Assembly: GCA_943789485.1 (NCBI GenBank)
Contig: CALSUH010000001.1
Coordinates: forward strand, 106,011 to 170,010
DNA: 64,000 bases
Direction: 5' to 3'
Origin: an uncultured Pseudomonadales bacterium
GTDB lineage: Bacteria > Pseudomonadota > Gammaproteobacteria > Pseudomonadales > Pseudohongiellaceae
Shown here: positions 52,555 to 61,559 of the stretch, piece after piece
Numbering within the stretch: position 1 is the stretch's first letter
Layout: every line of letters begins with the position of its first letter
The notes under the pieces: model-generated
What the model saw: only the letters and a program-made list of their open reading frames with translations
What the model was told of the DNA's origin: nothing
Database searches by the model: none
Translations under genes and position numbers: made by a program

Positions 52555-54738
52555 ATGCGTTACTCTGCTTTTACCTGGAATCGGTTAGCTCTACTGGCCA
52601 TCAAACTCTCTATGATCTTGACCCTCTCCTTCGCGCTGGCACCGGCAACCATGGCCCAGGACGCGAGCGGCGACGATTCTACCGTGATCTACCCTGCAAG
52701 CTATTTCGTCCAGTGGGGGCCACGCACCGCCCAAGACATGCTCGATCGCATACCCGGCCAAGCCAGCACAGGCGGCCCTGGAGGTCCCAGTGGAGGAAGC
52801 CCTACTGCCGGTGGTCGCGGCCTAGGCAGTGGTAGCGGCGGCACGGAAATTCTCATTAACGGCAAGCGCACCGCTGGCAAGAACAACCAGGCCGGCGGAC
52901 TACTGCGCCGAATCGCCACAGATCAGGTGAAGGAAATACAGATCATTCGCGGCACCTCTGGCGAGCTCGATGTGCGAGGCAGCGGCCAAGTGATCAACGT
53001 GGTGTTATTCGAAGCATTGGCATCCCAGAGTGTTTCCTGGGACGCGAGCGCAGCAATGGCCCAGGATGGCGAATTCAACCCCTCCGGCTCGGTCGCAGTG
53101 AACGGACAACGGGGCGAATTTAACTATCTGTTCACCCTGCGCAGCAATCCTCGCTATAGCCATAACGTAACCCATGAGCGCAGCATTCTGGCGGATTTCG
53201 GCCGCAACGACGTTATTTCCGAGCACCGCATTAATGATCGTGAGAATAACGAGATAAGCATGAATCTTGGCTACAATATCTCGCCCAATAGCAGCGCCCG
53301 CGTGAATGCGCTCTATGCCGTGCAGGACTCCCCTACTTCGGTGAGCCGCATCACTAATAATTTGCGCAGCACGGCAAACGCTCTCACTACCGAGAAAGAA
53401 GACAATCCCTCCGATCGGGACAACTGGGAAGTGGGTGGCGACTACGAGTTAACTTTAGCTAGTGGCTCCCGCTTTAAATTGCTGGGCATCGCCAATCAGA
53501 ACAACCAGAACTCTACGCGAGAGAGATTCAAACTAAACGATGACAACGTGTTTGAGAACAACTTGTTCCTCGACAACGACAGAATCATCCAGGAGCGAAT
53601 TGTACGCGGCTCCTACACCATGGATGTATTTTCTGAACAGAGTATCGAGTTCGGTGTCGAAGGTGCACAGACCATTCTCGACTCGAAGCTTGCATTAGGC
53701 TTGCTCAGCTCTACCGGTACACCTTCAGCCGAAGTAGGCGGTCTGGTTCCACAGAACGTCTCTAACGCGAACTCGCGAGTCGAAGAGCTTCGCTACGAAC
53801 CGTTTCTTATTCATAATTGGACGATTAGTCCAAAAATGTCTCTCGAGTCTACGCTAGTCTATGAGGCCTCGGAAATTTCCCAGACTGGCGATATCACCAG
53901 AACACGAGACTTTAGCTTCGTTAAGCCGAAGCTGGATCTACGCTACGACCTGACGCCCATGCTCCAGTTGCGCGGCACTGTCGAGCGCATTATCAATCAG
54001 CTTAACTTTGCCGATTTCGTCGCCTCGAATGACGAACAAGACAACGATCGCAATCTTGTGTCGGGCAACGCCGGTCTGCGTCAGCAGACTCAGTGGCGCT
54101 ACACCTTTAGAACTGAGTACCGCCTGCCCAACGATGTTGGAGTGATCAGCGCTGAGGCCTTCTACGCCAATCATCAGGATGTGATTGACCGTATCGACGT
54201 GTCACCCTCGGATGATAACCTGCAATCTGCTAACGGAAACATCGGTGATGGCACGGAATATGGTCTGGATCTGAATGCGAGTATTCGCATGGGCATGATC
54301 GGCTTGCCAAACTTATTAGTTTCACCCTCATTCATAGTGCAGGACTCTCAAGTCACCGATCCATTTCTTAACGTTGAGCGTCGCTTTAAGTCATATATAC
54401 GCGGGCAATGGAGACTTACCATGCGCCACGACATTCCCGAGTGGCGATTCAACTGGGGACTCCAGAACTACGACCGTGTCGATGGTGGTTTATTCCGCTA
54501 TGACGTAGATGACATTGAGTTTGATATTGGCGATCCGCGCTACAACCTTTTTGCCGAATACGTAGACAGTCGTGGTCTGACTCACCGTCTCGATATTGGA
54601 AATGTCAGCAATAATGTACGCTGCAGGCGGCGAACCCGTTTCGTCGGACGTATTTCGGACAATATTCTGGAAGAGATAGAAGGGCAGTGCACCACCACCG
54701 GCGTGGAACTTAGCTTCAAGGTAACAGGTAACTTTTAG
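52555..54738 (+). CDS. TonB-dependent receptor
   Basis: A 727-residue outer-membrane receptor with a signal peptide (SMILTLSFALAPATMAQ). The plug includes RTAQDMLDRIPGQ and EILINGKRTAGKNN, with a glycine-rich loop (GGPGGPSGGSPTAGGRGLG) and IQIIRGTSGELDVRGSGQVINVVLFE; the barrel ends with VELSFKVTGNF. The plug starts QDMLDRIPG, as in receptors with an NNADxL or STxVxDxLxxxPG motif, and lacks iron-specific features. The start MRYSAFTWN is preferred because the signal peptide follows it directly. It stands alone, downstream of the toxin-antitoxin genes and divergent from them. Confidence 0.88.
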   Translation: MRYSAFTWNRLALLAIKLSMILTLSFALAPATMAQDASGDDSTVIYPASYFVQWGPRTAQDMLDRIPGQASTGGPGGPSGGSPTAGGRGLGSGSGGTEILINGKRTAGKNNQAGGLLRRIATDQVKEIQIIRGTSGELDVRGSGQVINVVLFEALASQSVSWDASAAMAQDGEFNPSGSVAVNGQRGEFNYLFTLRSNPRYSHNVTHERSILADFGRNDVISEHRINDRENNEISMNLGYNISPNSSARVNALYAVQDSPTSVSRITNNLRSTANALTTEKEDNPSDRDNWEVGGDYELTLASGSRFKLLGIANQNNQNSTRERFKLNDDNVFENNLFLDNDRIIQERIVRGSYTMDVFSEQSIEFGVEGAQTILDSKLALGLLSSTGTPSAEVGGLVPQNVSNANSRVEELRYEPFLIHNWTISPKMSLESTLVYEASEISQTGDITRTRDFSFVKPKLDLRYDLTPMLQLRGTVERIINQLNFADFVASNDEQDNDRNLVSGNAGLRQQTQWRYTFRTEYRLPNDVGVISAEAFYANHQDVIDRIDVSPSDDNLQSANGNIGDGTEYGLDLNASIRMGMIGLPNLLVSPSFIVQDSQVTDPFLNVERRFKSYIRGQWRLTMRHDIPEWRFNWGLQNYDRVDGGLFRYDVDDIEFDIGDPRYNLFAEYVDSRGLTHRLDIGNVSNNVRCRRRTRFVGRISDNILEEIEGQCTTTGVELSFKVTGNF

Positions 54739-54879
54739 ATAGTGGGACTCGCCAGGATTGAAGTAACACTAGCAAGTTCAGCGGTAAGGGTGGAAAAGGA
54801 AACTAACTTCTGCTTTCACCCTCTGCAAATTCTTAAAGTACAATACCTGCAGCGACCTTCAGGTTAAGCCTCTCAATTT

Positions 54880-55683
54880 TTAGGATGCGCCATCAGTGAT
54901 GGTCCATAATTCAGCTGAGCCGCCGGTTCTGCAGTTATTATCATAGCGAACCACGATCGAATCTAAGCTCGGCAAATTGCGGTCAAGGTCAAGCTCCGCG
55001 ACCTCGGATCCATCAATGTCGCAACCATTGTAACCAGCCCAGCGCTCCACCGTCTCAACAGCACCTAGATAGCTATTCCCTCTAAGATCGCCTCCTGCAT
55101 AGGCAATGGCATTATCATCAGTCCCGTGAATATGAAGTATATGAACAGGGTTTAAAGGTGCTGGGCCTGCTACCGTAGCGCCGGCTCCCGTTAAACTTGC
55201 AACTGCGGCAATTTCCTGAGAATTCTCAAAGGCGGTTCGATACGCCATGAAGCCGCCGTTTGAGTGGCCTATTAAATACACGCGATTGCCATCAACATTA
55301 TATTGGGACTTTATTTTGCTGGTGATAGTCATTAAGTAATCCACATCACTTATCTGACTGTCCTGAAACTTACAACAAGCATCAGAGGCGTTCCAGAACC
55401 ATGCTTGATTACCTTTGGTTTCTCACTGACCATTGGGGGCAGCGAACAAGAAGCCATAGTTATTCGCTAATGCGCCAAATTTCATGTAGGCGTCCTGTTC
55501 GGCACCTGCATTTCCGCCATAGCCATGTAACAAAAGAACTAGCGGAGCGGGAGTTGAGGCTTAGTAGCCAGTAGGAACAGTCAAGGATAATTCTCCTCGT
55601 CCCGTGTCAATTGATTGCGCTGCAGCGAAATTAGCGCTTATCAGTAATACCAGAGATAGGCAGTTGATAACTATTTTACCCAT
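54880..55683 (-). pseudogene. Secreted PHB-depolymerase-like esterase with two in-frame stops
   Basis: A 268-codon frame from ATG 55683 encodes a signal peptide (CLSLVLLISANFAAAQ), a strand with LVLLLHGYGGNAGAEQD, the nucleophile elbow LIGHSNGGFMAYRTAF, and HIHGTDDNAIAYAGG, which match the LpqC/PHB depolymerase family of extracellular esterases. It is interrupted by TAA at 55561-55563 and TGA at 55423-55425 with no frameshift. The 3' half (from 55344) remains an uninterrupted frame of 154 codons, but without the N-terminal fold. It has become non-functional by point mutations. Confidence 0.87.
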
Positions 55684-55709
55684 GTGCAGTTCCTTCATTT
55701 CTCGAAAAA

Positions 55710-55753
55710 GAGGTCAGAGTAAAAATACAGTACTGTATTTTTACTCTGACCTC
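55710..55753. repeat. Perfect 44-bp palindrome
   Basis: The sequence GAGGTCAGAGTAAAAATACAG and its complement meet at the central GTAC, 22 bp per arm with no mismatch. It lies between a pseudogene and a secreted-protein gene, and its arm is related to the 26-bp inverted repeat at 32382/34210. It may be a REP-type element or a bidirectional terminator; the arms do end in A and T runs. Confidence 0.9.
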
Positions 55754-55774
55754 ATTAATAATCCAAGATTGCTG

Positions 55775-56761
55775 TTATTGCGCTTCAGCATCCATTTCGG
55801 CTCTTCTGGCACCACCTAGTATTCCAGGCAAGGAGTAGTTACCCTCATGGCAGGCATATTCGAATAATGCAGTCTCCTTATAGAAAGACATTTCTCCGCT
55901 CCAGGGTTGAGTGTAGATTGCTGGGTCGTCCACGGTATATTCGTAGAAAATTTCGTTGTCAGACCAGCGCGTAAATCGCTCGGTGATTTTCCCCACCGGT
56001 GAGATGAAAGAGCCCTGTAGTGGATAGGGTTTAATCGTCTCAACAACCAGCGTGTCACCCTCATACCTGGCTATGGAGTCACCGAACCAGGGTTCAAGGT
56101 CTTCGTTATTGTGTTCATCTGCAAAGGGAATGATGCGCACCTCATGGCCCATTTCCGCCATCAGTACGACGTGATCTTTGGTTTGTATAAATTGGTAATT
56201 ATTGTTGTAGATTCCGTTTTGCATTGGTGGGCCTGTGGCTACAGCCAGGGCTATGCAGCGCTCGCCCACAGGTCGGGTTTCAGGACCATCGAAACTGCCA
56301 ATTGGAGGTAAGTGAGAAGCTCTGCGTAACGCAGCGCCTCCTTCTTTGTAGGGAATCCGGCCATTGGGTGGATCGATGATCCACGAACTACGATTTTCAC
56401 CCTTGACCAGCCCCATGCCAAACCCTGCATCTACCCAGAACGCGTTATGCCCGCGAGTTCCGAAGGCCGCTTCTCCGGCTTCGGCATCGGTTATAGGGTT
56501 GTTCTGTTGTGCTCTGTCTAGACTCATCCATAGTGAATCTTGAGCCAGCTCATCGGCGCGCTCATCCGTTAGTACGAGCCCCTCTGCGCCGGGCCTTCTT
56601 TCCATGCGTGTAATGGACCGGTTTGTCCAAATACCCTGAATATCTGGTACGCCATACTCCGTTTGTGGCGGCTCATAACCAGGGGCTTGAGAGTGGGCTG
56701 AAGGCGCTATGACCAACAGCGTGAGTACAACGCTCGTGTGTAGGTTCTTAAAATTGGGCAT
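55775..56761 (-). CDS. Uncharacterised secreted protein, HEGNY family, copy A
   Basis: A 328-residue exported protein with the signal peptide NLHTSVVLTLLVIAPSAHSQ. It belongs to a family I recognise from acidobacterial and gammaproteobacterial genomes but cannot name: conserved segments are GVPDIQGIWTNRSITRMERR, NNNYQFIQTKDHVVLMAEMG, VETIKPYPLQG, and a C-terminal FEYACHEGNYSLPGIL. No catalytic motif is evident. The start MPNF has GGAA upstream; an in-frame ATG nine codons earlier (56788) is also possible. A paralogue of the same length lies at 60291-61277. Role unknown. Confidence 0.72.
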   Translation of the reverse strand: MPNFKNLHTSVVLTLLVIAPSAHSQAPGYEPPQTEYGVPDIQGIWTNRSITRMERRPGAEGLVLTDERADELAQDSLWMSLDRAQQNNPITDAEAGEAAFGTRGHNAFWVDAGFGMGLVKGENRSSWIIDPPNGRIPYKEGGAALRRASHLPPIGSFDGPETRPVGERCIALAVATGPPMQNGIYNNNYQFIQTKDHVVLMAEMGHEVRIIPFADEHNNEDLEPWFGDSIARYEGDTLVVETIKPYPLQGSFISPVGKITERFTRWSDNEIFYEYTVDDPAIYTQPWSGEMSFYKETALFEYACHEGNYSLPGILGGARRAEMDAEAQ

Positions 56762-56821
56762 CGACAGTTCCAGTTTCACTGAGCGCATAATTCCCAGTCA
56801 TACTAAAATAAAAGGGGTCAG

Positions 56822-58105
56822 TTAATCCAAAATCGCTTGATGCACCGCGTTCTCGAAATCTGTCTGCACTACTGGAACCGGCTGCTGAATCATGATGACT
56901 GCAGTGAGTTCTTGCGCCGGGTCACTCCAAGAGCGCGTTCCTAAAGCGCCACCCCATCCAAACGCTCCTTTTGAGCGACGTTCATTAGATACCTCAGTAG
57001 TTGCAACGGTATAACCAAAACCTTGGTAACTAACGCCTGGCATACTGAATAGATCCCCCACTTTATTGCTCGACATCAACTCTACAGTTTGAGGCTTTAA
57101 CAACCTGTTGCCGAAGAGTTCTCCGCCGTTTACCAGCATCTGCTCGAAGCGCAGATAGTCGCCCGCTGTACTTTTTAGTCCATAGGAGGCCCCGAAATAA
57201 GTCGAATGACTCGTATCATAGATAGCCGAGTTGGGGGGAGTAGCGGCGTCGCTGTCGACGATATCGATAAGACGATCCTGATATTCTTCGGGTACGTTCC
57301 ACCACGTGTCGTTCATACCGAGAGGCTCGAATATGCGCCGCTGTACGAACTCATCAAAAGAGTAACCGGATTCGATTTCAATAATTCGTGCGATTACATC
57401 CAGTGCAGTGGCCGCGCTGTAACGCCAACGATCCCCTGGCTGAAAATCTAGCACAATGTCGCCGTACTTCGGTACGTTCGTGGCAAGCGAAGTACGTGTA
57501 TCTAACCACATAATCGCATCCGCCGAGATAGCGCTACCTAAGCCGCCAGAGGCTATCCCTGAGGTATGTGTGAGTATGTCATGCACCGTAATCTGGCGTT
57601 CGGCGGGCACTAAGCGGTGCTCAGGAACGTTGGTCGGGATAACGAAAGCGGGACTGATATCCTCATCCACGTTATCGCGCAGTACTGCCACCTGCATTTC
57701 CGCGAATTCTGGAATCCACTTGCTGACTGGATCGCTAGGGCGAATCGATCCCTCCTCTATCAACATCATTGCTGCAACACCAAGTATAGGCTTGGTAGAG
57801 CTCATCATTATGAACAGAGCATCCTCCTGCATGGGTTTGCCGTCGCCAACATTCATGAGCCCATGCGTCTCGAGGTGCACTATTTTACCGCGCCTAGCAA
57901 CGCCAGTAACAGCGCCCTGAATAGTGCCTGCATCGATATGTCCTTGCATAACATCGTTAATGCGATTTAGTTGTTCTGTAGACATGCCGACTTCTTCGGC
58001 GTTGCTCGCCCAAGGTAAATCCTGTGCGAAGCTTAAGCCGCTGAACAGACAGCAAACTAAAGCCAGGAAAGAAAGATGTCGCATGCTGGTTAAATTATTC
58101 TTCAT
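56822..58105 (-). CDS. Exported serine hydrolase, beta-lactamase fold
   Basis: A 427-residue class C-type serine hydrolase with a signal peptide (LSFLALVCCLFSGLSFAQ). The SxxK motif is MSSTKPILGV near residue 103, the Tyr-x-Asn equivalent is YSAAT in WRYSAATALD near 227, and GAFGWGGALGTRS near 385 provides the third conserved box (normally KTG, here HxG-like). Such enzymes hydrolyse esters or peptides; antibiotic resistance is not implied. It sits in the minus-strand cluster between the HEGNY gene A and a small protein. Confidence 0.87.
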   Translation of the reverse strand: MKNNLTSMRHLSFLALVCCLFSGLSFAQDLPWASNAEEVGMSTEQLNRINDVMQGHIDAGTIQGAVTGVARRGKIVHLETHGLMNVGDGKPMQEDALFIMMSSTKPILGVAAMMLIEEGSIRPSDPVSKWIPEFAEMQVAVLRDNVDEDISPAFVIPTNVPEHRLVPAERQITVHDILTHTSGIASGGLGSAISADAIMWLDTRTSLATNVPKYGDIVLDFQPGDRWRYSAATALDVIARIIEIESGYSFDEFVQRRIFEPLGMNDTWWNVPEEYQDRLIDIVDSDAATPPNSAIYDTSHSTYFGASYGLKSTAGDYLRFEQMLVNGGELFGNRLLKPQTVELMSSNKVGDLFSMPGVSYQGFGYTVATTEVSNERRSKGAFGWGGALGTRSWSDPAQELTAVIMIQQPVPVVQTDFENAVHQAILD

Positions 58106-58172
58106 TATCTAAGTCCTTGGTTTTCTAAACTGCTTGTTATGTGTTGGTCAAGGTATGAATTCATCTTCGGGC

Positions 58173-58541
58173 TTACATTTTTTTCTTGCCCGTAAAAGTA
58201 CCCATGGAATTCCCTTGCACAATGACAGAGCCTTTAACGGTACCGTCGTCTTCTAACTCTCCACGGTAAGTTATGTCTACGCCCAGCGCATCACTGGAGA
58301 ATGCAAATTCGAAATTGTCACCCTCATAGGTTCCAGCAATTGGGCCATTTGCCAGTTGTCCTGCGTAGCTTCCGGACATTTTCCCTTCGGCTTCTTGAGC
58401 CATAGTAATCTCGGCATTTCCAGCGCCTGCATCGCCTAATGAAACAGCAAAAGTCCAATCGCCACTTACATCAGCAGAGGCTAGTTGTGCGAAAAGTGAA
58501 AAGGTAAGAAGTACTAGTGCATTGCGAATAATTATTCTCAT
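58173..58541 (-). CDS. Small exported protein, lipocalin-like
   Basis: A 122-residue protein with a signal peptide (ALVLLTFSLFAQLASA) and a regular beta-strand pattern: SGDWTFAVSLG, GKMSGSYAG, GTYEGDNFEFAF, VDITYRGELEDDG, KGSVIVQGNSMGTFTGKKK. This is typical of small periplasmic beta-barrels annotated as hypothetical. No function can be given; it lies 68 bases upstream of the serine hydrolase gene on the same strand. Confidence 0.75.
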   Translation of the reverse strand: MRIIIRNALVLLTFSLFAQLASADVSGDWTFAVSLGDAGAGNAEITMAQEAEGKMSGSYAGQLANGPIAGTYEGDNFEFAFSSDALGVDITYRGELEDDGTVKGSVIVQGNSMGTFTGKKKM

Positions 58542-58673
58542 TTTAAATTTCCTATAGGATTCAGATGGAACTGAAAATTAAGTAAATAGTCATTGGATAT
58601 AGAGTAAAAATCGGTGCGTGGTTTTACTCTATGCCCTTCTGCTCAGCATTATAAAACTGGCACTACTCGGTAT

Positions 58674-60239
58674 CTACTCAGCAATTTCGACAGATTCTGG
58701 TATCAGTCGAGCAATCTGGCTGCCTTCGATATGCTCAAGCAGAAGAAATATCTCGCCATCTACGCCCGACTCTATGTCCCGCACTCTGGCGAAATCATCC
58801 AACAAGATTTCCTGCTCAATCTCTCTTCTTCCATCAAGACTGATACGGAAGAGTTCTCGCGATTTTAGGGTGCCCATCAATACGTCGTTCTTCCATTCAG
58901 GGAAGGCATCACCTTGATAGAAAATAAAACTGGACACCGCAGGTGACGGTGTAAAATCTACGATGGGCATTTCAATATCTTCGATACGGAAGAACTCTAA
59001 TTCATCCCTACCATAGTTCACTTCGGAGCCAGAGTAGTTGATGCCAAGACTGTGTAACGGCCAACCGTAATTACCGCCAGGCTCAATGATGTTGAGTTCG
59101 TCTCCCCCTCGCGGGCCATGTTCTGTGCTCCATATTTCACCATCGAGAGGGCTGACTTCTAAACCCTGAGGACTACGATGCCCCCTGCTCCAAATACTAT
59201 CCAGAGCACTGTCATCGCCAACATAGGGGTTGTCCTCGGGAATGCTGCCATCAAGATTGACGCGGTGTATTTTCCCCCAGGGTAAGGCCAGGTCTTGCAC
59301 ACCTGACATAGTATTGGGGCTCCTGGCCCCTATTGAGAAGAAGAGATGTCCTTCATAGTCAAAGGCAACTCTTCCGCCGGCACCAATGTCAGAGCCGATT
59401 TGATAACTCGCCTTGTCGAATTCGATGATAGTTTCCTGGTCAATCCACTGATCACCTTCTATACGGCCTCTAACAACTTTGTTCATGCTCGCTGCACGGC
59501 TATATTGGCGGCTCATGGCATTACAATCTTCGCAGCGGTCTGAGAAGTGCAAATAGATCCAACCGTTGTCAGCGTATTCAGGATGCAGTATTACTTCCAG
59601 CATCCAGCCAACACCAGCACGGGGGTTTTCCTCATTGTGATAGGCCTTTGGCGTGCCCTGAATCATTGTGGACTGTTGGCCATCGGCAGAGATTAAGCGC
59701 AGCCCTCGTGTTTTCTCGGTAACGAGAAACTGTCGGTCTGGCAGAATCGCCATTGAGAAAGTAAGCTGATCAAGCCCTTCGACCACCGGCTCCACCGTAA
59801 ACGCATGTTTGTCGCTGGCGACAACACCTTCAGGAAATTGCATTGGAGTACGGACATTGAACTCACCGTATGGCATCGAGTCTCTTTGCTCAACGATGAA
59901 TACTGCCAGTGTTCTTATTTGAGTTGTGGTAAGAGTCTCCGACCAAGCAGGCATTCCTGCATCGGGATAACCCTCTGCGATACTGACAGCCACTTCTTCA
60001 AGTGACTGGCCATGGAGAAGATCGCTACCCACAAGCGGCACACCGATTGCTTCTCCCTGCAGTTCATTACCATGGCAGACTGCACACTCTTGCTCATAGA
60101 GAGCCTCGAAAGCCGGGGCACGTTCTGCGGCGGCGTAAAGATTGCCCGTGCTAACCGAAAATAAAGTCACGATGAACAGAACAAAAAGAGAAATGAAGAA
60201 CTTTCTAAACTCAATAGGGTCTTGTGAAACACAATGCAT
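58674..60239 (-). CDS. Cytochrome c-PQQ sugar dehydrogenase fusion
   Basis: A 521-residue periplasmic protein. After a signal peptide there is a cytochrome c domain (CAVCHGNELQGEAIG near residue 53, with axial Met in AGMPAWSE near 96). The remainder is a soluble aldose sugar dehydrogenase (YliI/GSDH) beta-propeller: QFLVTEKTRGLRLI, NPRAGVGWMLEVILHPEYA, GRVAFDYEGHLFFSIG, SIWSRGHRSPQGLEV and STEHGPRGGDELNIIEPGGNYGWP near residue 395, with the PQQ-site arginine and histidine residues. Electrons from sugar oxidation would pass from PQQ to the attached haem. PQQ synthesis genes are not in this window. Confidence 0.88.
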   Translation of the reverse strand: MHCVSQDPIEFRKFFISLFVLFIVTLFSVSTGNLYAAAERAPAFEALYEQECAVCHGNELQGEAIGVPLVGSDLLHGQSLEEVAVSIAEGYPDAGMPAWSETLTTTQIRTLAVFIVEQRDSMPYGEFNVRTPMQFPEGVVASDKHAFTVEPVVEGLDQLTFSMAILPDRQFLVTEKTRGLRLISADGQQSTMIQGTPKAYHNEENPRAGVGWMLEVILHPEYADNGWIYLHFSDRCEDCNAMSRQYSRAASMNKVVRGRIEGDQWIDQETIIEFDKASYQIGSDIGAGGRVAFDYEGHLFFSIGARSPNTMSGVQDLALPWGKIHRVNLDGSIPEDNPYVGDDSALDSIWSRGHRSPQGLEVSPLDGEIWSTEHGPRGGDELNIIEPGGNYGWPLHSLGINYSGSEVNYGRDELEFFRIEDIEMPIVDFTPSPAVSSFIFYQGDAFPEWKNDVLMGTLKSRELFRISLDGRREIEQEILLDDFARVRDIESGVDGEIFLLLEHIEGSQIARLIPESVEIAE

Positions 60240-60290
60240 AATGGTTTCCTAAAAGTGATCTGATGTAATTAACTAATGGAGGATGCTTGC

Positions 60291-61277
60291 TTACTGAGCA
60301 AGGGCATCCTTTTCGGCTCTTCTCGCACCAGCTAGTATTCCAGGTAAAGAGTAATTCCCTTCGTGGCAGGCATATTCGAACAACGCCGTCTCTTTATAGA
60401 AAGAAAACTCCCCACCCCAGGTCTGGGTGTAGATAGCTGGATCTTCCACTGTAAATTCATAGAAAATTTCATCGTCTGACCAGCGAGTCATTCGCTCGGT
60501 AACCTTTCCTGTCGGTGAGATGTAAGAGCCTTGTAGTGGATAGGTATTGATGGTTTCAATAACCAGCGTATTGCCCTCGTATCTGGCTATGGAATCACCG
60601 AACCAAGGCTCAAGGTCTTCATTATTGTGCTCGTCAGCAAGCGGAATGATGCGCACCTCATGGCCCATTTCCGACATGAGCACGACATGATCGTTAGTTT
60701 GTACGAATTGGTAATTATTGTTGTAGATACCGTTTTGCATTACCGGACCTATTATGCCGCCGAAGGCAATGCAACGTTCAGAAACAGGTCTGGTCTCAGG
60801 ACCATCGAAACTACCAATTGTGGGTAAGTGGGATGCTCTGCGAAGTGAACGACCGCCTTCTTTGTAGGGAATCCGGCCATTAGCAGGTTCGGTGACCCAG
60901 GAGCTGCGAAACTCACCCTTAACCAACCCCATAGTAAATCCAGTATCGACCCAAAATGCGTTATGCCCGCGCGACCCGAACGCTGCCGCACCCTCCTCGG
61001 GTTCGGTTATTGCGTTGTTCTGCTGCTGCCTGTCTAGACTCATCCAAAAAGAACCCTGAGCCATTTCATAGGCTACCTCGTCACTTAGTACGAGGCCCTC
61101 AATCCCAGGCCTTCTTTCCATGCGGGTAATGGAGCGATTTGTCCAAATACCCTGAAAATCCGGCGCGCCGAACTCTGTTAGTTGGGGCACGTAACCAGGG
61201 GCTTGAGAGTACGCTAAAGGCGCTATAGCCAACAGTGTGAGTACAACGCTCGCGTGTAGATTCTTAAAATTAGGCAT
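60291..61277 (-). CDS. Uncharacterised secreted protein, HEGNY family, copy B
   Basis: A second 328-residue member of the same uncharacterised family as 55775-56761. The two products have the same length and most segments match (for example NRSITRMERRPG, FYKETALFEYACHEGNYSL). The signal peptide NLHASVVLTLLAIAPLAYSQ is present. The preferred start MPNF has the same GGAAC upstream as copy A; longer in-frame starts extend to 61373. Copy B is the first gene of the cluster, next to the divergent TetR gene, and the GSDH gene follows 51 bases later. Confidence 0.72.
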   Translation of the reverse strand: MPNFKNLHASVVLTLLAIAPLAYSQAPGYVPQLTEFGAPDFQGIWTNRSITRMERRPGIEGLVLSDEVAYEMAQGSFWMSLDRQQQNNAITEPEEGAAAFGSRGHNAFWVDTGFTMGLVKGEFRSSWVTEPANGRIPYKEGGRSLRRASHLPTIGSFDGPETRPVSERCIAFGGIIGPVMQNGIYNNNYQFVQTNDHVVLMSEMGHEVRIIPLADEHNNEDLEPWFGDSIARYEGNTLVIETINTYPLQGSYISPTGKVTERMTRWSDDEIFYEFTVEDPAIYTQTWGGEFSFYKETALFEYACHEGNYSLPGILAGARRAEKDALAQ

Positions 61278-61559
61278 AAATAGTTCCAGTTTTATTGAGC
61301 GCATGAATTCTAGTCGTACTTGCATCATGCAGAGGGCTAAGTAAGGAATTTTCAAATAATGAGCCAGCCTCATTATTTACGACCCATATACTGCAAAGGT
61401 CCTTTATATGGAATCAGAATACTTACTTCCGAAACAATAATCAAACTAAGGCGCTTGCCCTATCTCAATTAGGCGTCCGCTTGTCGCTTATTGAGGCGAA
61501 CTCACTTTTGTGGCATATTGGCGCTATCCATAGACCTAAACACCGGAGCGCCCACTTCT

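Noticed and set aside
52555..54738. Iron-siderophore receptor
   Set aside because: No siderophore genes, Fur-like box or iron-related neighbours are visible, so the ligand is left open.
56822..58105. Beta-lactamase conferring antibiotic resistance
   Set aside because: The SxxK/Y motifs mark the broad serine hydrolase family; the third box is not a clear KTG and the gene sits in a metabolic cluster.
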